Source of the DNA: CAYMUL01 sp964393605
GTDB lineage: Bacteria > Bacteroidota > Ignavibacteria > Ignavibacteriales > Ignavibacteriaceae
Length of the DNA: 64,000 nucleotides
Reading direction: 5' to 3'
Assembly (NCBI GenBank): GCA_964393605.1
Contig: CAYMUL010000019.1
Location: forward strand, 1 to 64,000
In this document: positions 54,723-62,950 of the stretch, one piece after another
How the letters are laid out: each line of letters starts with the position of its first letter
How positions within the stretch are numbered: position 1 is the first letter of the stretch
The notes under the pieces: model-generated
The model's input: the letters and a program-made list of their open reading frames with translations, nothing else
The model's database searches: none
Told to the model about the DNA's origin: nothing
Position numbers and translations under genes: made by a program

Positions 54723-57011
54723 ATGTTAAAGAGATTTTTTCTATCAGTATTATTTACGAGTTGTATTTTTGGTCAACAGTTTAAGTGGATTGGTAATCCA
54801 GCAATAATCAGTGCCTTTGAAACCCCCAACTATGAAATACATCCGCTTGATGAAAACATGGTTTATACTTCAACAGGTGACGATATTATTTTTATTTCAA
54901 ATGATGGGTATAATGCTACAAAATATGTGGAAATTGAGCAACTTGGAAATGGTAATTCTCCTGCTGTTGTAACTTTACCCAATACTTCTATTCATAAATC
55001 ATTGATTTTTGGAAACATTGATGGGTATTCTGTTATGGGGGAGTTTTACCTGGAAAACATCTCAGTAACTGACACTAATTTTGAATATTTACCACACGCA
55101 TTTAATCCTTTAAATAATGAAACCGTCTATGCTGCTAAAGATTTTGTAGAATTATGGAGAAGCTATGATGGTGGAATGAACTGGCAATTTGTGGCTCAAT
55201 TGGATAGAAGAATTCATAGTATTGCTGTAGCAGAAACTGATTCGTCCATGATTTATGTTGGTCTCCTTTCAGGATTAAGAAGATCATCGGATCATGGTTT
55301 GAGTTGGATGGCAGTTTGGGATACAACAGCTCAAGATCGGGTAATATCTCTCAAGGTAAATCCTTTCAATAAAAAATCAGTCTATTTTGTTTTTGGTACA
55401 TCAATTCGTAAATCGGAAGATGGAGGATTTACTTATCGAGAATTGACCAATTACCCACTTATTAACTGTGTCGAATTGGCACTCGATAACCAAGATACTT
55501 TAACCTTGTATGCGACAGGAAATTATTTTCTTTCTTTTTCCGTTGAAGGACACTTATATAAAAGTACTAATGAGGGCTCTTCATGGAACTTGATACAAAA
55601 TGGTATTCCAGATAAGCAATTCTGGATCCGTGAAGTAAAAATTTCAAAGCAAAATCGGGATCATTTATTTGTTGGTGTATTACCATGGGGAATGTTTAAG
55701 TCAACCAATGGTGGAATGAATTGGTTCCATACAAAGTTGTTGCACAGTGAGCCGGCATATATTGAAGTTTCTGCTGACAATAAATTACTTATAGGTACCT
55801 GGGGATGGGGTATGTGGAAAACTTCAGATGAGGGACAAAGTTGGCTCCGACCAAGTTTTGATCCTGATTCTTCCTTATGGATGGCTGAGCCGTTTACAGT
55901 TACCTTTCACCCAATATTGAGATCCAACGGATTTTTTGCATTTCGGAGTAGTTTATTTAAATCGACAGATTATGGAGATTCTTGGCAAACTATTAACTCC
56001 TTAAGTGGAGTGACAAAGGTAAAGTATCATCCTTTTAACCCGGGTGTTGTTTTTGCGGTTGTTAGTAACTCGCATGGTTTAGCCAGAGGTTTATACAAGA
56101 GCGATGACAATGGTGAGAACTGGTTATTTCTTGGGGATATTCGTCCCTTACCACTCTCATTTGATAGAAAGAAACCCGATTTGGTCTATTCATTCGGATA
56201 CTACAATAATTCGAACTGGCTGGCCAGTAGTAGCACAAATATGGGAAATGATTGGCGTCACTCCGATTTTGGTTTGCTGCAAGAGGATGGTTATGCCCAA
56301 AGAATATATTTCGTTGAAGCAAGTCCCCATGATTCAAATGTTGTATACTGTGGACAAGCAGGCGGTTATAATGGAACTGGTGGCCTCTCTAAATCAACTA
56401 ACGGTGGACTGAATTGGATTCAGATAGACAGTACGCTTCCTGATAATCGGAAATCTGTGAAATGTATTTTATTTGATGTTAACAAAAAAGGTAGGTATTA
56501 TCTAGGGTTAACATATATGGGCTATTCTGGTCAACCGACTTTATATAGTAATGGTGGTCTATTTCTAACTGAAAATGATGGAAAAACTTGGAAGAAAATT
56601 TTTGGAAGCGCAGTATCATATATCACAGCAGATAGCTCCAATCCACGAAATATTTTTATTGGTACTCGCTTTGGAGTGTTGAAGATAATTGATACTGTAA
56701 CCGTTGATGTTAAGGAAAAGGAACTCTCACAACCCGAAACTTTTGCGTTGTATCAAAATTATCCCAACCCATTTAACCCAACGACGAAGATAAAGTTTTC
56801 AGTTCCCGCAGGCGTAGGGACACGCCGCGGCGTGTCTTTGCGGGTGTTTGACATACTCGGTAGAGAAGTTGCAACACTTGTGAATGAAGAAAAACCCGCC
56901 GGAGATTATGAAGTTGAGTTTAAAGCTTCTCATCTGCCGAGTGGAATTTATTTTTATAAACTCTCAGTTGGAGATTTTGTTGAAACGAAGAAGATGATAT
57001 TGATACGGTAA
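54723..57011 (+). CDS. Exported BNR/VPS10-like propeller protein with type IX sorting domain
   Basis: 762 residues. Signal peptide (MLKRFFLSVLFTSCIFGQ). Many repeats with the SxDxGxxW pattern of BNR/sortilin-type propellers: WRSYDGGMNWQF, RRSSDHGLSWMA, YKSTNEGSSWNL, FKSTNGGMNWFH, WKTSDEGQSWLR, SKSTNGGLNWIQ. A type A sorting domain ends the protein (YQNYPNPFNPTTKIKF...MILIR). The sorting domain carries a palindromic 28-bp insert (see the repeat entry). No catalytic motif is seen, so it is probably an adhesion or binding protein at the surface. Confidence 0.85.
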   Translation: MLKRFFLSVLFTSCIFGQQFKWIGNPAIISAFETPNYEIHPLDENMVYTSTGDDIIFISNDGYNATKYVEIEQLGNGNSPAVVTLPNTSIHKSLIFGNIDGYSVMGEFYLENISVTDTNFEYLPHAFNPLNNETVYAAKDFVELWRSYDGGMNWQFVAQLDRRIHSIAVAETDSSMIYVGLLSGLRRSSDHGLSWMAVWDTTAQDRVISLKVNPFNKKSVYFVFGTSIRKSEDGGFTYRELTNYPLINCVELALDNQDTLTLYATGNYFLSFSVEGHLYKSTNEGSSWNLIQNGIPDKQFWIREVKISKQNRDHLFVGVLPWGMFKSTNGGMNWFHTKLLHSEPAYIEVSADNKLLIGTWGWGMWKTSDEGQSWLRPSFDPDSSLWMAEPFTVTFHPILRSNGFFAFRSSLFKSTDYGDSWQTINSLSGVTKVKYHPFNPGVVFAVVSNSHGLARGLYKSDDNGENWLFLGDIRPLPLSFDRKKPDLVYSFGYYNNSNWLASSSTNMGNDWRHSDFGLLQEDGYAQRIYFVEASPHDSNVVYCGQAGGYNGTGGLSKSTNGGLNWIQIDSTLPDNRKSVKCILFDVNKKGRYYLGLTYMGYSGQPTLYSNGGLFLTENDGKTWKKIFGSAVSYITADSSNPRNIFIGTRFGVLKIIDTVTVDVKEKELSQPETFALYQNYPNPFNPTTKIKFSVPAGVGTRRGVSLRVFDILGREVATLVNEEKPAGDYEVEFKASHLPSGIYFYKLSVGDFVETKKMILIR
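56814..56841. repeat. Palindromic element inside a sorting-domain coding sequence
   Basis: Within the sorting domain at residues about 698-708. The core GACACGCCGCGGCGTGTC (56819-56836) is a perfect 18-bp palindrome, with flanks GTAGG and TTTGC that pair with three mismatches. It adds VGTRRGVS to the protein without breaking the frame. Confidence 0.85.
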
Positions 57012-57024
57012 ATAATTACATATA

Positions 57025-57036
57025 GGTAACGTTACC
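57025..57036. repeat. 12-bp perfect palindrome, possible operator
   Basis: GGTAACGTTACC between two propeller genes, 51 bases before the ATG of the second. Could be a regulator site or the base of a hairpin; no other copy was found by eye. Confidence 0.5.
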
Positions 57037-57087
57037 GATGCAACTCATCTTTGCATTACTTAAATTCTAACATGGTTTGAAAATCTT

Positions 57088-58371
57088 ATGAAAAAGAAAA
57101 TATTTTTAATCGTCATACTCATATCGATAATTTTTTCGCAGAAATATTTTGCGCAAAACGCAAACTGGAAAAAGATAGATGCGCTTGCGGGAAAAAAAAT
57201 AACAAAGTTGGTATTCGATAAAAACGGTTACTTGTTTGTGGGGGCGGATAGTTTGGGTTTTTTTTATTCGTTGAATGGTGGAGTTAATTTTACTCTAATT
57301 CCGAATCCACCACTACAGGGTTTACAAACTGGTTATCTCGGTTCGATCGGTTTTAGTAATACAAATCGGCTTTTTGTTTCTATAAGGGCTTCAAACTCAA
57401 CTCTGTGGCACACATCCGATTTGGGTGATCAATGGACGCAAGCCACACTTCCAAGTGGGGATCCAGTTGAAAACATTGCGTTTGATTCTTATAATAGAAT
57501 TTATATTGGCACATGGAACGGGTTTTTTTATACAATTGACATGGGGGTGTCATGGATACCAATTTATCTAACAGGAGGACGAGTTCCTGCTGTGGCAATT
57601 AATTCTGCCGATCACTTGTTTGCTGGTGCTGTGGATTACGACTTTTACAGAAGTACTAATTATGGCGCTAGTTGGGCGCAAATATCTCATTATGCACATC
57701 CATACTATTTTGTTCCAGTAAAAATTGTATTCAGCAAAGAGAATAGGGTGTTTGGGTTAACAACAGGGAGACTTCATTATTATACTGCAAACGGAGACTC
57801 TGAATATATTCATTGGCTGTCTTCGATGGGAACGCCGAGTGATATTGCAGTAGGGAAAAATGGAAACCCAATCATTGTAATAAAAAACCGAGGAATAATC
57901 GAATCGATAAACGAAGGATATAATTGGCATTGGTTGACAACTGGTTTGCTGGATACTGCGTTTAGATGTGTTGCCGTCGATGATAGCGGATATATTTATG
58001 CAGGCACGTATAATGGCACAATTTATAAAAGTCTTTTTACAACCGTTGATGTAAATGAAAAAGAGATTTCCCAACCTGAAACATTTACGTTATATCAAAA
58101 CTACCCCAACCCATTTAACCCAACGACGAAGATAAAGTTTTCAGTTCCCGCAGGCGTAGGGACACGCCGCGGCGTGTCTTTGCGGGTGTTTGACATACTC
58201 GGTAGAGAAGTTGCAACACTTGTGAATGAAGAAAAACCCGCCGGAGATTATGAAGTTGAATTTCCAAACGTAGAGACGGGGCATGCCCCGTCTTTACCAA
58301 GCGGAATATATTTTTATCAACTACGTGTTGGGGATTTTTCTACAACGAAGAAGATGATATTGCTACGATAA
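57088..58371 (+). CDS. Exported propeller-like protein with type IX sorting domain
   Basis: 427 residues. Signal peptide (MKKKIFLIVILISIIFSQKYFAQ). Repeats like FYSLNGGVNFTLI, WHTSDLGDQWTQ, FYTIDMGVSWIPI and YRSTNYGASWAQI give a BNR-type propeller. The sorting domain (YQNYPNPFNPTTKIKFS) is identical for 155 bases of DNA with that of the gene before it and ends MILLR. It carries two palindromic elements in frame, so that GTRRGVS and later NVETGHAPS are inserted. Function beyond surface attachment is unknown. Confidence 0.83.
   Translation: MKKKIFLIVILISIIFSQKYFAQNANWKKIDALAGKKITKLVFDKNGYLFVGADSLGFFYSLNGGVNFTLIPNPPLQGLQTGYLGSIGFSNTNRLFVSIRASNSTLWHTSDLGDQWTQATLPSGDPVENIAFDSYNRIYIGTWNGFFYTIDMGVSWIPIYLTGGRVPAVAINSADHLFAGAVDYDFYRSTNYGASWAQISHYAHPYYFVPVKIVFSKENRVFGLTTGRLHYYTANGDSEYIHWLSSMGTPSDIAVGKNGNPIIVIKNRGIIESINEGYNWHWLTTGLLDTAFRCVAVDDSGYIYAGTYNGTIYKSLFTTVDVNEKEISQPETFTLYQNYPNPFNPTTKIKFSVPAGVGTRRGVSLRVFDILGREVATLVNEEKPAGDYEVEFPNVETGHAPSLPSGIYFYQLRVGDFSTTKKMILLR
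58156..58183. repeat. Second copy of the palindromic element, shared by the 155-bp repeat
   Basis: Same sequence as 56814-56841; the perfect 18-bp core is at 58161-58178. Lies within the 155-bp identical segment (56763-56917 and 58105-58259). Confidence 0.85.
58270..58297. repeat. Related palindromic element at a second place in the same sorting domain
   Basis: The perfect core AGACGGGGCATGCCCCGTCT covers 58274-58293, between GTAG and TTAC flanks. It has the same GTAG-GAC...GTC-TTxC outline as the first element but another centre, and it adds NVETGHAPS where the sister protein has KASH. Confidence 0.85.
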
Positions 58372-58413
58372 TAAAGGCACAAATAAAAATTGGTTCATTT
58401 TGATACTCTCTGT

Positions 58414-58485
58414 CACCCTTAGCCAGTCGAAGGGTGAAGCCCTGAAGCATACGACAGAACACGCTTCGACAAACTCATGACAAGG
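58414..58485. repeat. Dispersed palindromic sequence between convergent genes
   Basis: CACCCTT and AAGGGTG (58414-58436) form a 7-bp hairpin around a 9-base loop. GAAGC and GCTTC pair at 58444-58467, followed by GACAAACTCATGACA. The wording resembles dispersed palindromic repeats of many genomes; it may also stop the two converging transcripts. Confidence 0.6.
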
Positions 58486-58519
58486 TTTTATTGCAATGAA
58501 AAAGATGATCAACTACCGG

Positions 58520-59713
58520 TTATTTCAATATAGCTGCTAATTCCATTTGTCTCGCGCCGCCGGTTTGCTCAACTCTTCCGTCGGGATGAATGTACACATC
58601 TATTTCACTTCTTACACCGAAATCTCCGGTAATATAAATTCCCGGTTCAATTGAAAATGAAGTTCTCGGCAGTAATAATCTTTCATCTTTTGTTTCGAAA
58701 TTATCCATGTGCGGACCGCTGCCGTGAAGCGTATTGCAGATCGAATGTCCCGTACGATGAATAAAATATTTTCCGTAACCTGCTTTTTCAATTACCGCAC
58801 GGGAAGCATCATCAACTTCAAATCCGCGCACTTCTTTTCCTGCTTTAAATCTACTCTCGACTAAATTAAATGCCGCATCTCGCGCATCGCGGACAATGTT
58901 GAATACATCGATGTAACGCTGAGGAATTTCCGCACCGCAAAATCCCGTCCAAGTAATGTCTGCCCAAACTGCATCATCGCGATTTACCTTCGCCCAAAGA
59001 TCAATCAACACAAAATCATCTTTCTTAATTTCTTTGAAGACAGATTCGGTTGGCGCGTAATGCGGGTTTGCGCTGTTCTCGTTCACACCAACAATCGGAG
59101 GATGATCGGTATATAATTTTCTGCTTTCAAATTCATTCATAATAAATTGCTGAACATCATATTCGGTCAAGGGTACGTCGGCATACAATTTATCTTTGAT
59201 GAACGCGAAAGCGAGGTCGACTATATCCGTCAGTGCATTCGCAACCGGAACATTTTCGTTGTACAGTTCATCTGTCCAAACTGCATCGAGTAAGGTGATT
59301 AAATCTGCCGAGCTAACAATATCAACGCCAAATTGTTTTATGAATTCATACGTTCCGGCATCAATTTTTGAGACGTAAGGAATTGCATTCATCGGCGAAT
59401 ATTCCATCGCAAGCGTTTTAACATTGCCGAGGGTTTCCCTCAAAAAATTTGAGAGAGATTCACGGCTTGAATATAATTTTTTCTCTCCGGGGAGATGAGC
59501 AATATTGTGCGCTTCAATTGCATTCACAAGTCCCGTGGGTTCTCCGCTTTTAGGAATGAAGTAAAAAAGCCGGCGTGTTAAATGCATTTGTGCGCCGATA
59601 TCAAGAATGTTAAGCGCGAGGTCATTCGAACCTCTAAAATCATATAGAAGCCATGCATCGATGTTTCTCTCTTTTAGAATCGATTGAATTTTTTTGAGAT
59701 CAAATTTTCCCAT
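58520..59713 (-). CDS. M24-family Xaa-Pro aminopeptidase-like peptidase
   Basis: 397 residues, cytoplasmic, on the minus strand. N-terminal creatinase/prolidase domain (about 1-165), then the pita-bread M24 domain with its metal ligands: Asp in VLIDLW and in WADITWTGFCG, His in IHRTGHSICNTLHG, Glu in FSIEPGIYI and Glu in VRSEIDVYIH. Removes or cleaves X-Pro peptides. It breaks the run of exported proteins and is convergent with one and divergent from the other neighbour. Confidence 0.92.
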   Translation of the reverse strand: MGKFDLKKIQSILKERNIDAWLLYDFRGSNDLALNILDIGAQMHLTRRLFYFIPKSGEPTGLVNAIEAHNIAHLPGEKKLYSSRESLSNFLRETLGNVKTLAMEYSPMNAIPYVSKIDAGTYEFIKQFGVDIVSSADLITLLDAVWTDELYNENVPVANALTDIVDLAFAFIKDKLYADVPLTEYDVQQFIMNEFESRKLYTDHPPIVGVNENSANPHYAPTESVFKEIKKDDFVLIDLWAKVNRDDAVWADITWTGFCGAEIPQRYIDVFNIVRDARDAAFNLVESRFKAGKEVRGFEVDDASRAVIEKAGYGKYFIHRTGHSICNTLHGSGPHMDNFETKDERLLLPRTSFSIEPGIYITGDFGVRSEIDVYIHPDGRVEQTGGARQMELAAILK

Positions 59714-59926
59714 TGTTGTTCCTTTATGTTATAATTTCTTGTTCATTACCTTTTTGGATTCGGGATATAAATTAAATATCTTTTGCATATCTATCCAAAA
59801 TATTTCGATCATCTCTTTATTAAAAGTATTACATTTTTTGCGATTGAAATATCGGAGTTCATTTTCCGTAATGAGAATAACTACAGAAATTTTTAATAAT
59901 AAATAAAATTACTAAAAGGAGTAAAA

Positions 59927-62818
59927 ATGAGGAAAGCGCAAATCTTTTTTCTTTTCTTAACAATTACGGCAAGTCTTTTTGCCCAGTTGTATCAAGGTCC
60001 GGCAGCCGGTTCAATTACCGGAGGAGTAACAGTCAACACCGGCACTTTTGCCGATGCGCCGGTTATCGACCCTAAGCCGATTGCAATCAGAAATAAAATT
60101 AATCCGGACATCGAAGAAATGTTTTGGGCGAACGGCGGCAAAGGAGATCCGAAATCAATTTATTTTGAAGACCCGAATGTTAATGGATTGAGAGGAGATA
60201 CATCCGTTCCTGTTGTTCTTCAAAGTTTTAGAGGAATTCCCGAAACTAATTCGATTCCAGCCGATCCATACATTGCCGCAGGTCCGAATCATATCATTGC
60301 AACCGTGAATACAAGTTTTGCAATCTGGACTAAAGATGGCAGATTCATTAAACAAATTCGTGCTGCCGATTTTTTTTCACCCGTACTTTTTGGCGCAAGC
60401 CCTTTCGATCCTAAAGTATCATATGATCATTTTACAAATAGATGGGTAATGGTTTGGCTCGATCAGGATGATGCATCGAGAGCAGGTTGGTATTTGATAG
60501 CTGTATCTGATGACAGCGACCCGAACGGCAGCTGGAATTTGTGGGCAATGTCTTCCAAACTTAACGGAACTACAAACTCCGATAGTTGGGGCGATTATCA
60601 GGGAGTAGGTTTCGATCAGAGTGCAATTTATTTAACTTCGCAACAATTTGTTTTTAACTCCGGCGCATTGTATATCAAGTTGCGCATTATTCCGAAAGCG
60701 CAGTTGTTGGGCGCAACCCCCGGCGCGGTCAATTGGTTCGACATCTGGAATTTCAAATATCCACATCTTACAACAACAACAATTTTTGGAACGATCCGCC
60801 CATCAATTTGTTATGAAGCCGTAACCGAATATCCCTTAATTCATGCGCCAAGCGGCGGTGCGAATTTCTATACTCTTCTTAAAGTTGCAAATCCGACCAC
60901 AAGTCCGACTGTAACTTTATCAAATATTACTGTTACCTCATATAGTTCTGCCGGGAATGCAAATCAACTCGGCGGCGGTTCAATGTTGATTGAAGGCGGT
61001 GGCTCAAGCATTCGTTTTGAACCGACTGTTAAAAATGGAAAAATGTGGGCGGTGCATTCAATTAATAATCCGGCTGCGTTTGGATATTCAGCACTTCATT
61101 ACACGAAAATTGACATCACATCTTCTTCTTTACTTGAGGAGATGATTTATGGTGCGAGTGGTTTTTGGCATTTTTATTCCGGCATCGCTGTAGATCAAGA
61201 TGATAACGTCGGTATCGTTTTCAATCGTTCAGGTACAACGGAATATGTTGGTGCATATTTTACATCGCGATTGGCAAACGCCGCACCCGGCTTTAGCGGA
61301 AGTTTTCCCATTCAAACCGGAAAAGGAAATTATGTAAAAGATTTTGGTTCAGGCAGAAACAGATGGGGTGATTACAGCGGCATCTGGCTTGACCCTGTAA
61401 CGAAAACAAACTTCTTCGCATTCAGCATGTACGCTGCCGCTACAAACACGTGGGGAACATGGGTTAATGAATTTAGATTGAAACCGTACCAAGGTCCAAA
61501 ATCTGTTGCGTTGACAAAAAGTTTGGAGTTCGGCGATGTTGAAGTTACATTCAAAGGAGATACGATAACCGCTTATCTTGCAAACTATGGAAATGCAACA
61601 TGGACGATAACAAGTTTCCCGATGAATGTCGGTCCGTTTAAAATTGTATCAACTCATTCATTCCCGATTAATGTCGCTCCTTATGATTCTACGAATATCC
61701 AAATTACATTTGAGCCAACTGTTGCGGGATTCTTTACCGATACACTGAAATTTGTTTCAAATGAAACCTCACCTGCAACTATCGAATTGAAAGGGAGAGG
61801 TTTTCAAATTAATAAAGCAAAAGACAATACTTTCTACATCTCCACAGGCGGCGGTGGATTTGGTAATCTTTATACTATAAATGATACTTCGGGTGCTTCA
61901 ACTTTGCTCGGATTTTCAAACTACTCAGAAGTTACTTCGTTAGTCATTCACCCAAAAACAAAATGGTTATACGGAATTAAAAACGGAACACCCTCAACAA
62001 TCTTGCGCGTAAATGCCGTGGAAGGGGATGCATATCCGCTTCGTAATTTTGATCTTGCAGGAATTAACACCGCCGCATTCGATACAAGTGGAACATTGTA
62101 TGTTGCAAAACAAAACGGAACTTTTTACACAGTGGATATCGAAACCGGAGCCGTAACCTATGTCGATTCGATTAAAGCGCAAATAAATGCGATAGCATTC
62201 AATCCACTTGATAATCAAATGTGGGCTTCCGGTTACAAAGCTATCGGTTCGGGAAAAGATAAAATTTTGAAAGTGAACAAATTGAACGGTGATACAACAA
62301 CCGTCGGTTTAACCGGCTTAAATGTTGCTATCAATGATATCGAGTTTAACGAACGTGGCGAGTTGTACGGAGTCAAAGGCTCAACTTCGGTCAGCAATGA
62401 TTTAATTAGAATCGATACTTCGAATGCTGCCGGGTCTGTAGTAGGAAGCATGGGTGTCTCGCACGTGCTTTCTCTCGCTTACAATATCAAATCGCCTTTA
62501 GTTAATGTTGATGATGAAATTGTAAGTTCGCCGGATGATTACGTGTTGTATCAAAATTATCCAAACCCATTTAATCCGAGTACGACAATAAGTTTCCAGA
62601 TTCCTGTTGACTCTTACGTATCATTAAAAATTTATGACGTGTTAGGAAATGAAGTTGTTACTTTGATTGACAATGAATGGATGCAAAGCGGTGTTCACAA
62701 TTCTCAATTGTCTCCTGATGCAGCGGGATTCAATTATCAAATGCCAAGCGGAATCTATTTTTATGAATTACGAGCAGGTGAATTCAAAGCCGCAAAGAAA
62801 TTAATTCTACTCAAGTAA
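59927..62818 (+). CDS. Large exported protein with choice-of-anchor D domain and type IX sorting domain
   Basis: 963 residues. Signal peptide (MRKAQIFFLFLTITASLFAQ). Residues about 75-510 form a beta-rich N-terminal region with repeats like FDPKVSYDHFTNRWVMVWLD and ISVSDDSDPNGSW-type text (VSDDSDPNGSWN), of a kind seen in secreted Bacteroidota proteins. About 525-630 is a choice-of-anchor D/ASPM-like domain (LEFGDVEVTFKGDTITAYLANYG). A propeller-like stretch (about 640-860) follows, then a type A sorting domain (YQNYPNPFNPSTTISFQIP, ending KKLILLK) with a short internal insert. SD AAAAGGAG before ATG. Confidence 0.83.
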   Translation: MRKAQIFFLFLTITASLFAQLYQGPAAGSITGGVTVNTGTFADAPVIDPKPIAIRNKINPDIEEMFWANGGKGDPKSIYFEDPNVNGLRGDTSVPVVLQSFRGIPETNSIPADPYIAAGPNHIIATVNTSFAIWTKDGRFIKQIRAADFFSPVLFGASPFDPKVSYDHFTNRWVMVWLDQDDASRAGWYLIAVSDDSDPNGSWNLWAMSSKLNGTTNSDSWGDYQGVGFDQSAIYLTSQQFVFNSGALYIKLRIIPKAQLLGATPGAVNWFDIWNFKYPHLTTTTIFGTIRPSICYEAVTEYPLIHAPSGGANFYTLLKVANPTTSPTVTLSNITVTSYSSAGNANQLGGGSMLIEGGGSSIRFEPTVKNGKMWAVHSINNPAAFGYSALHYTKIDITSSSLLEEMIYGASGFWHFYSGIAVDQDDNVGIVFNRSGTTEYVGAYFTSRLANAAPGFSGSFPIQTGKGNYVKDFGSGRNRWGDYSGIWLDPVTKTNFFAFSMYAAATNTWGTWVNEFRLKPYQGPKSVALTKSLEFGDVEVTFKGDTITAYLANYGNATWTITSFPMNVGPFKIVSTHSFPINVAPYDSTNIQITFEPTVAGFFTDTLKFVSNETSPATIELKGRGFQINKAKDNTFYISTGGGGFGNLYTINDTSGASTLLGFSNYSEVTSLVIHPKTKWLYGIKNGTPSTILRVNAVEGDAYPLRNFDLAGINTAAFDTSGTLYVAKQNGTFYTVDIETGAVTYVDSIKAQINAIAFNPLDNQMWASGYKAIGSGKDKILKVNKLNGDTTTVGLTGLNVAINDIEFNERGELYGVKGSTSVSNDLIRIDTSNAAGSVVGSMGVSHVLSLAYNIKSPLVNVDDEIVSSPDDYVLYQNYPNPFNPSTTISFQIPVDSYVSLKIYDVLGNEVVTLIDNEWMQSGVHNSQLSPDAAGFNYQMPSGIYFYELRAGEFKAAKKLILLK

Positions 62819-62839
62819 TGAATTAATTTTCTCTTCAAA

Positions 62840-62899
62840 CTCTGCAACTTCACTAAGTTCTTTGTAATAAAAAATAAAGTGCAAAGCGAAGTTGCGGAG
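62840..62899. repeat. Imperfect inverted repeat in the intergenic gap
   Basis: CTCTGCAACTTC (62840-62851) and GAAGTTGCGGAG (62888-62899) pair at 11 of 12 positions across a 36-base A/T-rich loop. It is in the 132-base gap before the last gene and may form the terminator stem of the gene upstream; there is no T-run. Confidence 0.55.
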
Positions 62900-62950
62900 A
62901 AGCGGAGAGTAAAGTGGCTGAACAGAACAACTAAATGGAGTAAATACAAT

